Source of the DNA: Eleusine coracana subsp. coracana
Taxonomy: Eukaryota > Streptophyta > Magnoliopsida > Poales > Poaceae
NCBI GenBank assembly: GCA_032690845.1
Contig: CM064430.1
Span: 5,566,949-5,630,948 of the forward strand
Length of the DNA: 64,000 nt
Reading direction: 5' to 3'
The notes beneath the pieces are model-generated. The model was not told where the DNA came from and made no database searches. It worked only from the letters and a program-made list of their open reading frames with translations. Positions 48,527 through 59,781 of this stretch are shown here, one piece after another. The translations under genes were made by a program, and so were the position numbers. Position 1 is the stretch's first letter. Each line of letters opens with the position of its first letter.

Positions 48527-50889
48527 ATTGGACAACAATCTGGGCAAGCTTAATTATCAGTGTTATCACAACTCATTCATTAGCAGTTCCAAAATGAAGA
48601 CAGTAGTATAGACATGGTGACATTTTAGAAAAATAACCTATTGCCATTAATTGTTGTCTCAATTATCAACATGTTGACATTTTAGGAAACAACATAACGC
48701 CTACAAACCACTTCAGTTGTCTCAGTATCTAGATCTAACAAATGCAGTCCATTGAAAAGGGCCAATTGAAAATGAATTGGTTTTATCCAGAGGAAAGGAT
48801 AAGAAAACTGTCTATTCACGTGGCCAAGATTAACACTAACTTCACTATTTTCTTTTGTGAATTTGTACATTGACCTTCATACAAAGACCCTTGATAAGTA
48901 TACAACTATTCAAGCAAGGGAACAAAGGAGCTGATCTTGGTTGAAATAGACCATTCATTGCTTGGAGTGGCAACGTAGCATGACCATCCTGTCACACGCA
49001 ATGTGCGTATGTCTAGCACGCTCAGTACAAATACTACTCATCCACAAACAAATAAAACACATCAATGCAATGGAGACTCAAGTGAGATAGCTACCTTTTT
49101 GTAAATCCAAACAAAGTTTTCAAAAATACAAGCAATCTTTTTCTTAAATTAAAACAACCTTTTCATAAATCCAAATAACCTGCATGCTTAGTGAGGAGTG
49201 TCATTAGCAGCAAAAATTATTGATGGAATATATTTAGCAGATGATAATACAACATATATATATTCAGAAACTATGATTCAGAACAGTAAATCATCAATTA
49301 ATGAGAAGGATTGCCTGGTTGATAAATTAGCTCTTTCACCAGGCGTCTAGAACTTTTTCTCAATACTCTAGTTCTCAATTCCCGCACGATTCTCCGTGGA
49401 AACATCAAACCGGCAGCGAATTCATCTAATGTGCTTGTTTCTCCTAATGTTTTGCAATTGCAGCAGAGCAGCAGCACACGGTACTACAACAATGGTCAAT
49501 AGCATATACACGCTCCGTGTCCGGCCATTATTCACCGGCCGGTGGCCTGGTTGTTACACAACGTTGCTGGCTCTGATAGCACCGCAGAGGAGACCCAGGG
49601 GGATGCATGCATCAGAGTTAAACTGCATCTTCATGGCCCTCATCAACACTAAGGATGGCCGCTTGGAGAACGTCATCTCGCACGCCCAGGCCTAGATACG
49701 GAACACCCTAACCATCCTAGGAGGTCAGACCAGGTCACGCCTTATCACTGCTGCCTTCTAAGCTCTGCTTGGATGGTCGAGGACCGCGACTAGTGGCTCG
49801 CCAGCAACCCTGAGGAGCACGACGACACATACCTTCCAGGAAGTTGCAGGTACTTTGTGCGCAGAACACATCCGCCTCCTTCTCGCCGTGCAGAAGAACT
49901 TGGGATTTTTTATCGTGCGGAGCTCGGACTCATCAGTTGGAGACGGGATAGAATTTGGATTTTTGTTGACAGAAACGGAAACATAGGAAACGAGAAATCT
50001 CACGTAGTTACAACGCCTAGGGCGACACCAAATCTCTGGCCGGAGACGACCACTCCTAAACACTATGTATGATGTAAATAAAAAATTATTTATGTAATAT
50101 AACTGTTAAACATATATACCATTATTGATATTTTTTATATGAAAGATCGTATTTATATTATTGTTGATGCTTTACAGTGTACCATTTTATATGTCAAAAA
50201 TAACTATTTTTTTACCATATTCTCATCTAAAGCATGTGTTTTTACCTCTAATATTGACGATTTTCAGTAGTATTGTTTGAGTGCTATCTTATAGAATTAG
50301 GTGAAAAGACACAAAAATGACTCAAATATGACAAGTACCAATGTGAAACCCGACTCACCATTCAAGGAGGTCTTCCCACAAGCCTATGACGCCTACAAGT
50401 CATCTTTGGATGTCCATAAAGGCTAACATGTAAGTCCAAGATCGTGACCCGATGTTTAAAGATTTATAGAAAGTTTATCCGGAAGAAAAGTTTAATTCAC
50501 GCAGTCCTAAAATAACATTGCATTGCGATATAGTTTTGGAGTTCAAGACGTACACTGATGGGAAAAGTTAAAACACAAAAGTTATATATCTCGTCGAGAG
50601 CTTTCCGAAACATATGTGCATCGTATTATTTGGGCTCCGGAGCTATGAGATACTGGTCCCGTAAGTAGACCTGCGTAGAGAAGTCTGAATGGAGACAAAT
50701 ATTTTTACATCATATATTTAGACACAAAGACGGTGGAATCCATAGATCCATTGAATATCAAAGTGGTATACCTTTTCGAGAGCTATGAGATAGAGTTCGA
50801 GTTTTTCTCATTTGGCCTCTGAACACTAGAGTTATGATTTTTGGAAGTTGATGCTTAATATGAAAGATACGAAACCGACTTGGATTCAA
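48527..50889. other. Unassigned DNA
   Basis: A plus-strand frame at 49396-49695 (99 codons) has a hydrophobic N-terminus and a stretch (HASELNCIFMALINTKDGRL) of coding-like composition, but I recognise no family and it has no good splice or promoter context. The minus frame at 50063-49758 is a shadow. The remainder is AT-rich with nothing identified. Confidence 0.4.
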
Positions 50890-51830
50890 TCTTTAACTTT
50901 ATGGACACGAAATAGACAACTGCAATTGGATACAACAATGTTACGGACACCTCTGGACACGAAAAAAGTGGTCTAGACAACCTCACCTTAATTAATAATA
51001 AACTAGCAAAATACCCGTGCGTTGCTACGGTCTAAAAATAGAAACTATTAATATCATATATTTGAGATATAGAATAACATGGAATTTTTTATTCAGCATA
51101 AGTCTATATTTATATAATTATTTACAGTGATTGAGGCCACATTTATCATGTGATTCAAAGATGCAAATCTCAATATTAGCAACTAACCTTGGTGTATAAT
51201 GAGAAATACAGCTACATCACACCAAACACCAAAGATAATTTTTTTTTTGTACACCAAGATCCTTCACCTAATACAAGTAATCCCAATCAGTAGAGATGCA
51301 ACACTTGAGAGTAAGAAGAGGAAAAATTTGAAATAAATAAAATATAACTTATTAATTAAGGTGAGATCGTCTAGACCACTTTTTTCGTGTCTAGATGTGT
51401 CCGTAACATTGTCATATTCAGTTTGCATCCTATAATGATTCACCAATCAGTTTAAGTTGTTTTTCAACTATTTTCTAATCCTTTGTTGAATTGAACTCTG
51501 ATTTCAATTCGATATTTCATACTAATAACAATTAATTATTTATTACTTTAACATCATATTTTAGATGGAAACTAATAACAAGAACTTATTAATTGAGGTG
51601 AGGTCGTCTAGTCCATTTTTTTCATGTTCAGATATATCCGTAACATTATTATATCCAGTTTGTATTCTATAAGGATTTATCAATCGGTTTGAGTCATTTT
51701 TGAACCATTTTCTTATTATTTGTTGAACTAGACTCTGATTTCAATTTGATATTTCATACTAACAACAATTAATTATCTATGGCTTTAACATCATATTTTG
51801 GATGGAAACTAATAACAAGAATTCCAATAA
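50890..51830. repeat. Three copies of one repeat, two in tandem and one inverted
   Basis: A unit beginning TTATTAATTAAGGTGAGGTCG, then TCTAGACCACTTTTTTCGTG and GTCCGTAACATTGT, occurs in plus orientation at about 51349-51587 and again at 51588-51826 (period about 239 bp). A partial copy in minus orientation lies at about 50900-50995. The two tandem copies share their full length, including GATTTCAATTCGATATTTCATAC and GGAAACTAATAACAAGAA. There is no coding capacity. Confidence 0.75.
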
Positions 51831-52015
51831 TAACTCACTCCAAAATTATGATAATGAATATTCTTTTTAAAACTTAAAAAGCTAAAGCAAAATAAAAATA
51901 GAGCAAATGCTCAAGCCAAAAAAGTGATTAATTGAAAACCTTTTATAGTTAAAAAAACATTCTAACCATAAAATGTTTTAACAAAGACCTGTGGCAACGC
52001 ACGGGTATTTTGCTA
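51003..52015. mobile_element. Element of about 1 kb with inverted Helitron-like ends
   Basis: The left end CTAGCAAAATACCCGTGCG, then TTGCTACGG, is matched in inverse at the right end by GGCAACGCACGGGT, then ATTTTGCTAT (51990-52015). Each end alone looks like a Helitron 3' terminus (hairpin, short spacer, CTAG or CTAT next to T/A). Together they form an inverted repeat of about 25 bp. It may be two Helitrons tail to tail, a Helitron-derived inverted pair, or an unrelated TIR element. Confidence 0.45.
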
Positions 52016-52455
52016 TTATAAAACAAATTTCAGGTGGAACTCTTTCATATGCTACAAATTTAGTAGATGGTAACCATTACTGAAAATTGATTAGACAGAA
52101 CAAAAGTGCTTGCTTTTGCTACATCACATATAGAAAAGAGCATGAATCAGCAACATTTCACAACCAGGTGTAAAGACACACTTTTTTCACTTATGAATAT
52201 TTTTATCTTGTTCACAAACTTTAAATGTCACAGGGAAAAAGGAAAAAATAATAATGTCAGCCTACAAATCAAATATACGGTCTTCAGTTCTTTATTTCCA
52301 TGTACATAAAGAACACTATTTTTTTTATAAAGATATATGTGAAATCGAGGTGAACTCTAACCTCTTCTTAGTTGTGTTCATGATCATCATTATCGGTGTG
52401 TCAGATGGAGAGGGTAAGCAGCCTAAATCTGAATAAAATCATGCCAATATCCAAA

Positions 52456-52475
52456 CACACACACACACACACACA
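52456..52475. repeat. (CA)n microsatellite at the target site of the gypsy element
   Basis: A CA run directly left of the 5' LTR. A matching ACACACACAC run lies directly right of the 3' LTR (62725-62734), so the gypsy element inserted into a CA repeat. Confidence 0.85.
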
Positions 52476-52477
52476 AA

Positions 52478-53547
52478 TGTTGGTGGTTTCTAGATGCCTA
52501 TTTTATCTACTAAAAATGGATGTTTTGCATCTTAATTTGGTGGTTTGGACTAACAATTAATCCCATATTTACATATATTTATAGTTGTTCTGTTTTGGAT
52601 GTAATCGCAAGAAATAGGTATAAAAATAGGGCAATTAGGGATAAAGAACTAAAGAGTAACGAAGATGGGCCAGATGCGGAGCTACGCCGACCGGCGCAGG
52701 CCTGTGCCGATCAGCACGGGAGGAAAAGATGATGAAAACACAATCCGGTCCAAGAAAGACAAAGGCCTAGCCTAGTATGAGTCAGAGTCGGTGGAAGTTA
52801 ACCTAATCCCGTTGAGTATAAAAGGAATATAATTATCAAGAGCCAAGGGGAGACGGCAATTGCGAGAATCAGTTGTTAAAACTAGGGTTCCAGGATATTG
52901 ACAGCGGAGGTTGGTCAACACCGACGAAACCCACCAGAAGGGAGGTTGCGCCGATCGGCTCGTGCGTGTTCCATCGCTATTTCTCATCCCTCTGCTATGT
53001 CTAGCGGAAGGATTAGTGAGTAGTCTCATATTCTCTTCTCCGGTGCGGGGATCTGGTCATTTAACTCTCATACTTATTGATACTCTCTCGATGAATTTAA
53101 TCTATATGATGAACTTAATTGCACATCTATATATCCCTTTCATTAGTCTATCGGCCAATACACTTTTGCCCATTACATAGTGCAAGAAACCAGTGGGGAG
53201 CTAATAGCCTCTGTAGTGACAGCCGGGGTGAACGAAACCACCATGTCTTGTAGAATATTAGAGTCATCACTCGAGTTGATAAGAATAAGGTTGCATGCTA
53301 GTGAACCAATCCTAAGGAGAGAATCCTTCATTATCATGTTACCTCTTCAATAATATTCACCCACCTCTCTCATTGTCATCATTCACACCAACCAACCCAT
53401 TGCTATTTGTTAGTAACCCTTTAATAGTAATTGTTCTGCTCGTTCCTTGTGGGTTCGATAACCTTGGAATACTCTGAGGGAAAAAGAGCTACAACTGTAC
53501 ACCATCCTCTTGTGGTATATAAAGCGGGTGCGTAATTACGACCAACA
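52478..53547 (+). repeat. 5' LTR of the Athila/Tat-type element
   Basis: 1070 bp, with a TATA box (GAGTATAAAAGG, about 52815-52826). It holds a paired GCCGATCGGC-type cassette at 52684-52714 and a single copy at 52949-52961; the 3' LTR has these states reversed. Confidence 0.93.
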
Positions 53548-53559
53548 AGCCCCTTTTTA

Positions 53560-53575
53560 TGGCACCGTTGCCGGC
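53560..53575 (+). promoter_or_regulatory. Primer binding site, tRNA-Asp type
   Basis: TGGCACCGTTGCCGGC differs by one or two bases from the complement of the tRNA-Asp 3' end, TGGCGCCGTTGCCGG. It lies 12 bp past the LTR end. Confidence 0.8.
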
Positions 53576-53670
53576 GAACAAGCCAATTCTTTTACTATTA
53601 ATATTTTACTAATGCCTAATCCTCTTTTTTCTAGTTGTTTTGGTTTTTGTGTTTTGTGTGAATTTTCAGG

Positions 53671-54348
53671 ATGAGTATGATGGGACCTTCTCCGATGCTC
53701 AGGGAGCTTTCTCTACCATCTCCAGACATGCTGGTGCCTCAATCCTCAGATGAGAAGGCCACAGCCTCCTCGTATATGTTGAACCCCATTATCATTAGCA
53801 TGGCTGAAGCAAACAAGTTCTTTGGAGCGAAAGAGCAGAACCTGTATACTCACTTTCAAGACTTGGAGGCACTTTGCCAAACATTCTATCATGAAGGAGT
53901 GCCTCAGGATCTTTACATGTGGCTGCTTTTCCCATTCTCTTTGGGAGGAAAAGCCAAAGAGTGGCATAAGGCAGCATCTCAGAAAGTAAAATGTAAGTGG
54001 AGTGAGTTAGTTGGAAATTTTTGTCTCCACTATTTTCCTTTGCCAAAGGTGCAGAAGTTTAGAAGAGAGGTGGTGAAGTTCTTACAAAAAGATGAAGAAT
54101 CCCTCGCGGAAGCTTGGACACGTTTTCAAACATTATTGAAACAAGAACCTGACCTCGGCATTGATGAAAATATGTGCGCTCAAACCTTCTACATGGCCAT
54201 AAACAAGGCATCGAGGATGCATTTGGACGGATCGGTCAGAGGAAGTTTTCAGAGATTGACAGCCAAGGCAGGGATCGAATTGTTAGGCAAAATTGCCAAG
54301 AATGAAGCTTTGCATAAGCATTGGGAAGAATATCTAGAACTAAATTAG
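53671..54348 (+). CDS. Retrotransposon gag (Athila/Tat type)
   Basis: 225 codons starting MSMMGPSPML. The capsid-like Retrotrans_gag domain spans about residues 50-200: FFGAKEQNLYTHFQDLEALC, LFPFSLGGKAKEWHKAA, LVGNFCLHYFP, LAEAWTRFQTLLKQEPDLG. This pattern is characteristic of Athila/Tat gag. The frame ends at a TAG, and degraded gag-like sequence in several frames continues to about 54870, with no zinc knuckle that I can identify. It would assemble the particle that packages element RNA. Given the frame breaks downstream, this copy probably gives only a partial product. Confidence 0.85.
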   Translation: MSMMGPSPMLRELSLPSPDMLVPQSSDEKATASSYMLNPIIISMAEANKFFGAKEQNLYTHFQDLEALCQTFYHEGVPQDLYMWLLFPFSLGGKAKEWHKAASQKVKCKWSELVGNFCLHYFPLPKVQKFRREVVKFLQKDEESLAEAWTRFQTLLKQEPDLGIDENMCAQTFYMAINKASRMHLDGSVRGSFQRLTAKAGIELLGKIAKNEALHKHWEEYLELN

Positions 54349-54872
54349 CAATGCCCAGAAGTTATGCAGAAGAAAGAGTTGCAGGTTGAACAGATCTTGA
54401 TGTCTGAGAGTAGAGCAATGATTACTTCAGAGCATAAATTTGAAGAAATAGAGCCCGTCAGACCCGCCACTATGGATCTGACGTGTGCGCCGATCGGTGC
54501 AGTCGCGACGACAGGAGAATCGATCACCTTGACGACTCCGTCAAGTTGCAAGGAATATACCAAGATAGAAGCTACAATTCTGGATAACCACCTGTAGAAA
54601 TTTGAAGGTAACTTTGCTAAACCGAAGGGGGATAGAACATTGGCGAATGCTAAACCACTTGACGAATTTGAGCTGATGGACTGGATTCCTATTGATTTTT
54701 TGTACGAGTTGCTCAATATGAGAAGATCCTTCAGCCTGTAAGACGCCTCCGAAGCCAAAATTGAGTATAATTTCTCAAGTAATCGCCTCAAAATGGAAGT
54801 TTTCAATCAAGAAATTATTGGGAGAGTTTTGGGGAAGCTTTACAAGGTGATATAGAGCTTGATGGAACAGAG

Positions 54873-55346
54873 GTGAAACAAGCGAAGAGATTACTAGACA
54901 GTTGCTTTGAGCCATCTCCCTATGAAGGATTATGTGGTATGTATGTTGTAGGTCTCACTGAAGAGGAAGAAAAAGAACCGCACATACCATGTGAAATATC
55001 AGGGAAGAAAATTCCGAAAGCCTTGTGTGACTTTGGTTCCCGCATCAGCTTGATGACTTGCGATGGATTCATGAGCATGCCTTATGGGACTCAACAGCGG
55101 CTGATGGGGATGGAACTTGAGCTCATCAAGGCGGATGGAAGGAAGACCAAGCCATTGGGAGTGATCAAGAATGCTGAAATTGAGATCAGCTCGAAAACAA
55201 TACCGGTAGATTTCTTCGTTCTAGACAATAAAGAAACTGGGGTTAAAGATATCATTCTAGAAAGGCCATTATTAAGATTAGTACAAGCTGTTCTGGATGC
55301 TCGGAAAGGTCAAATTACGCTACACCTAGGAGAGGAAGAAGTGTGA
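54873..55346 (+). pseudogene. Retrotransposon aspartic protease region
   Basis: 157 codons with CEISGKKIPKALCDFGSRIS followed by LMT (about residues 47-70), the place of the DLGAS catalytic motif of Athila/Tat proteases, here DFGSR. Hydrophobic IPVDFFVLD and the flap/GRP-like VKDIILERPLLR follow, where the family usually has ILGRPFL. It is out of frame with both gag (frame 1) and pol (frame 2). The frame ends at 55346 with a stop, and about 300 bp of broken linker follow. Confidence 0.75.
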
Positions 55347-55642
55347 TTTCAATTTAATGATCTATCTCATCAAGACCCTTCTTACTGTCAAGAATTCTAC
55401 CCAGAGGAAGACGAGAAGATAGGGATGGATATGGGAGACCCACAGGACCACATCATGCACGGAACTGACATGCATACTGCCAGCGCCAATCGGCAAGACG
55501 CTTGCTCGATCGGCTCAACTAGGAAAATCCTGATTTTGAACCTCTCGGGGAGCTGGATCCAGATGAAGCACCAAAAGTGGAATAGAAGGAACTTCCAAAG
55601 GAGCTACGCTATGAATATCTAGGGAAGAATAGAACATATCCA

Positions 55643-58441
55643 GTGATTGTGAACAATGCCCTAACGAAAGAAGAAACAGAGAAGCTACTTGCTGTGCTCA
55701 AGAGGTATAAGAAAGACATTGGTTACACATTGGATGACATCAAGGGAATCAGCCCCGCATTTTGCACCCATAAGATTAACTTGGAAGAGAATGCTAAACC
55801 AGCGGTTGAAAGGATGCGAAGGTTGAAGGAATCAATGAAACCAGTGGTTAAAAAGGAGATTTTGAAGCTGCTTAATGCAGGTATGATCTACCCTGTTGCT
55901 GATAGTGAATGGGTTAGTCCAGTACATTATGTGCCCAAGAAAGAAGGGTTGACAGTAGTGCCTAATGAGAACAATGAGTTGATCTCTCAAAGGACTGTAA
56001 TTGGATGGAGAATGTGCATAGATTACAGAAGTTTGAACAAGGTGACAAAGAAAGATCATTGTCCTCTTCCCTTCATTGACGAGATGCTTGAAAGGTTAGC
56101 AAGGAATTCATACTTTTGTTGTTTGGATGGATATAGTGGTTTCTTTCAAATACCGGTGAGACCAGAAGATCAGCAGAAAACTACTTTTACTTTCCTTTTT
56201 GGGACATATGCATATAGAAGGATGCCATTTGGTCTTTGCAACGCGCCCGCCACATTTCAAAGATGCATGAATGCAATATTCGCTAAATTCATAGAAGATA
56301 TTATGGATGTATTTATGGATGACTTCTCCGTGCATGGTGCTGATTTTGATAGTTGTTTGGAGAATTTGGAGAAGGTTTTGAAAAGGTGTGTTGAATGCGA
56401 CTTAGTTCTTAATTGGGAGAAGTGTCACTTTATGGTAACAGAAGGGATAGTACTTGGTCATGTCATATCTAATAGAGGGATAGAGGTTGATAAAGCAAAG
56501 GTATCTACAGTTGAGAAATTACCTCCCCCTACTGATCTTACAACTTTGAGGAGTTTTCTTGGACATGCCAACTTCTATCGCAGATTTGTTAAGAGTTATT
56601 CGAAGATTGTTAAGCCCCTGATAGAATTGTTAAAGCAAGATATAGAATTTGTCATAGACGATGAAAGACTCTTTGCCTTCACAAGATTAAACGAAGCTCT
56701 ATGCTCTGCACCCATTATGCAGCCACCTGATTGGAGTTTACCTTTTGAAATTATGTGTGATGCAAGTGACTATACAGTTGGAGTTGTTCTTGGACAACAG
56801 AAGGAAGGTAAAGTGCATGCTATTTATTATGCTAGTAAAACTTTGAATGGGGCGCAGATCAATTATAAAACAACTGAGAAAGAGATGTTAGCTGTTATAT
56901 TTGCTTTTGAGAAGTTTAGATCCTACATTCTAAATTCTAAGGTGATTGTATATAATGATCATGCTGCTATAAGATACTTGGTTTCAAAGAAGAAGTCTAA
57001 GTTTCGGTTAATGCGTTGGATATTGATGCTGCAAGAATTTGATTTAGAGATCAGAGATAAGAAAGGAGTAGAAAATTCTGTAGCAGATCATTTATCTCGT
57101 CTTGAATCATCACCAACCGAGCCAATAAGAGATGAAATGCAACAAGAGCAGCTGTTTGCCGCATTTGATCGTAGAGAGAATTGGATGATGGATATTATCA
57201 AAGGTTTCAAGGGACAAACTGATATGATGAACAAGAACACAAGGAAAAGAGTTAAGAGTGAAATGAGAAAATTTATATGGGCCAACCCATACTTGTATAG
57301 GTATTGCGAGGATGGAGCAGTACGGAGATGTGTACCCAGAGAAGAAAGAGCGAGCATTTTAGCAAAATGTCATTCTTCGGATTATGGGGGACACTATGGC
57401 TACTTCAGAACACAGGCAAAGGTATGGGTGAGTGGATTCTATTGGCCTACTATTCATGAAGATGCATATGTTGCAACATGTGCTCAATGCCAATGAATAG
57501 GGAATGTTAACAGTAGGAATGCAATGCCTCTTAAATACAATCTTCAAGTCGTTATCTTTGATGTTTGGGGTATGGATTTTATGGGACCCTTTATGAATTC
57601 TCATGGTTTCGAGTACATATTGGTCGCTGTTGATTATGTCTCCAAGTGGGTCGAAGCAATGGCATGCAAGGCCAATACTACAAGAGAATCAAGGAGTATA
57701 CTTCAGGAGCATATATTTCCTAGGTATGGAGTACCAAGGATAATAATTATAGATGGAGGATCCCATTTCACAGGAGGAGAATTTACTAGGTTTTTAACTA
57801 AATCTGAAGTTGAACATAGAATTGGAACAGCCTACCATCCCCAGACGAATGGACAAGAAGAAACATCAAATAAGCAATTAAAAGGAATTCTACAGAAGAT
57901 TGTTATAAAGGAAGGAAAAGATTGGGCCACGAAGCTTAATGGAGCATTATGGGCATATAGGATGGCATGCAAGACACTGATTGGTATGACACCATATCAA
58001 TTTGTCTATGGGAAATCATGTCACCTACCGGTGGAATTAGAACATAAGGCTTCTTGGGCTATAAAAGAAATAAATTTGGATCTTGATGCCGCCAGTGTGA
58101 AAAGGAAGATACAAATAAGTGAATTGGAAGAGATGCGATTGCGTGCATATGAAAATACAGCCATATACAAAGAGAAGACAAAGAACTGGTACGATAAGAA
58201 GCTTTTGAAGAAGGAATTCAAGGAAGGAGATCGGGTGCTCCTATATAATTCGCAATTCAGATTATTTAGTAAAGGCAAACTACAAAGTAAATGGGAGGGA
58301 CCTTATCTTGTGAATACAGTGTTACCTTCGGGAGTTGTAATCATAATAGATGGTAAGAGAAACAAGTACACGGTGAATGGACAACGTCTAAAGGTATATC
58401 TAGAACCTGACACATTTGAATTAAAATCTTTTGATGTGTAA
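55643..58441 (+). pseudogene. Gypsy reverse transcriptase-RNase H-integrase with one in-frame TGA
   Basis: A 933-codon frame interrupted only by TGA at 57494-57496, where related proteins have Arg (CQ-[R]-IGN), consistent with CGA to TGA. RT: KEGLTVVPNENNEL and TVIGWRMCIDYRSLNKV (diagnostic for Athila/Tat), FFQIPVRPEDQQKTTF, and the active site DVFMDDF (about residues 226-232). RNase H: MCDASDYTVGVVLGQ, TTEKEMLAVIFAFEKF, YNDHAAIRYL. Integrase: the zinc site H..H..C..C around HSSDYGGHYG and CAQCQ; the core with DVWGMDFMGPF, VDYVSKWVEA, IIIDGGSHF, YHPQTNGQ; then CHLPVELEHKASWAIKE. A C-terminal domain ends in SFDV. Apart from the stop it looks intact. Confidence 0.93.
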
Positions 58442-58753
58442 TTCACTACTTAATGCCCTGTGTGGTCAAGCTTAACGACATAAAACAAAAGATTTGTATG
58501 TATTTTGATTTCCATGATTTTTCTATTTCTGATTTGGTAATTTAGTGTACCGCGTCGATCGGCGCGGCAGAGTCTTTTTTATTTTTGAGTCGGTTTTGGA
58601 CCTTGCCTTTTTAAGACTCGTTAAATCCCACGAATAAGAGAAAAGAGTCCTAATCCAATTGGAAATCAAGTGATATAAATATGAGAGGATAGCAAACCCA
58701 CGGATCAACTCGCATTACATTGTCACCAGTTTAAAACCCTAAGAGCAGAAGCG

Positions 58754-59572
58754 ATGGAAGGCGGCGCATCGGGCAACAACCAAGGTGGCGTCGATCGGCG
58801 TGACTCTTGCACCGATCGGCTCGATGGCGCATTTCTGCAGCCCTCTGCAAATTGGTCCTAGGAAGAAGTCGATGAACTGTTGACACCAACACAAGATGAT
58901 CCTCTCGTCTGGTCAAATCTGCGGAAGAAATTCATGAAGAAAAGCAAAGCTGACGCGTGGAACGTCAACAAGGTGAAGATGGACAATGAACTTCGGCAGA
59001 TGATGAAGAGAGTATTGATGCGGAAGGGAAAATCTATAGCGCCTATTAAAAGTGAAACTGTTTCTCAAAGGTATACCATAGAAAGTCTTCTTTATCTTGC
59101 TAAGCCCTTGTCGTATGAGGATTTCCTATCTTTCGAAAGATCCTTGACTGAGCAAGAGAAGGAAGAGCTAGATGAAGAGAGCGCTCTCACAATCCATAGG
59201 TGCCGACTATATAGTGAACATGACATTGCCACCAAGTATGAACTCAAGCTGCGAGAGGAAGCCAAAGAAGCAATGTATCAGCGGGATGCAGAAAAGGATC
59301 TTCAAGCTAAAAGGATGAATCCTTTCCCAGGGTTCTTATCGATTGGGAAAGTTTTCAAGAAAATAAGATTCATAGGAACAGTTGTATTGAGGGTTGCAAG
59401 TGTCTCTTTTGTGCTAAAGATCTTCAACGCAAGGTTGAACTCCAATTGGCGGAAGATCCAACTTTCATACCTAGAGATTTATTATATGATGATGGCTATC
59501 ATGCAGTTCCTGGAGGGAGGACGCCTAAGGAGATTAATGATGAGATTTTATGAAGGCAGCAGAATGAGGTGA
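58754..59572 (+). pseudogene. Extra 3' ORF of the gypsy element, unknown function
   Basis: The frame opens with MEGGASGNNQGG at 58754, passes one TAG at 58859 and continues from MTPTQDDPLVWSNL to 59572. Residues 13-25 (VDRRDSCTDRLDG) are the translation of the palindromic cassette. The middle is charged and possibly helical (KKFMKKSKADAW, ELKLREEAKEAMYQRDAEKDL). I recognise no family. Athila/Tat elements often carry an additional ORF after integrase; whether this is one of those is open. A second frame, 59569-59781, overlaps its end and contains ADRHDTGADRHD (cassette again), IDLTTLPSEDEE and RRSARLSE, suggesting a frameshifted continuation. Confidence 0.5.
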
Positions 59573-59781
59573 TCCATGAGCGTAATCTAGAGCAGTTAGC
59601 TGAGTATATGAAGGAAGCTGCCAGCTGTGCTGATCGGCATGACACTGGAGCCGATCGGCACGATCTAAAGATGGCTGAATTTATTGATCTAACAACTCTA
59701 CCAAGTGAAGACGAAGAGCTTGCTGCAAAGAAGTGTAAGACTACACAAGAGGTTCGCAGATCTGCTAGACTATCGGAATAG

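Noticed and set aside
49396..49695. 99-codon secreted protein gene
   Set aside because: There is a hydrophobic start but no known family, promoter or homologous context; it could be chance.
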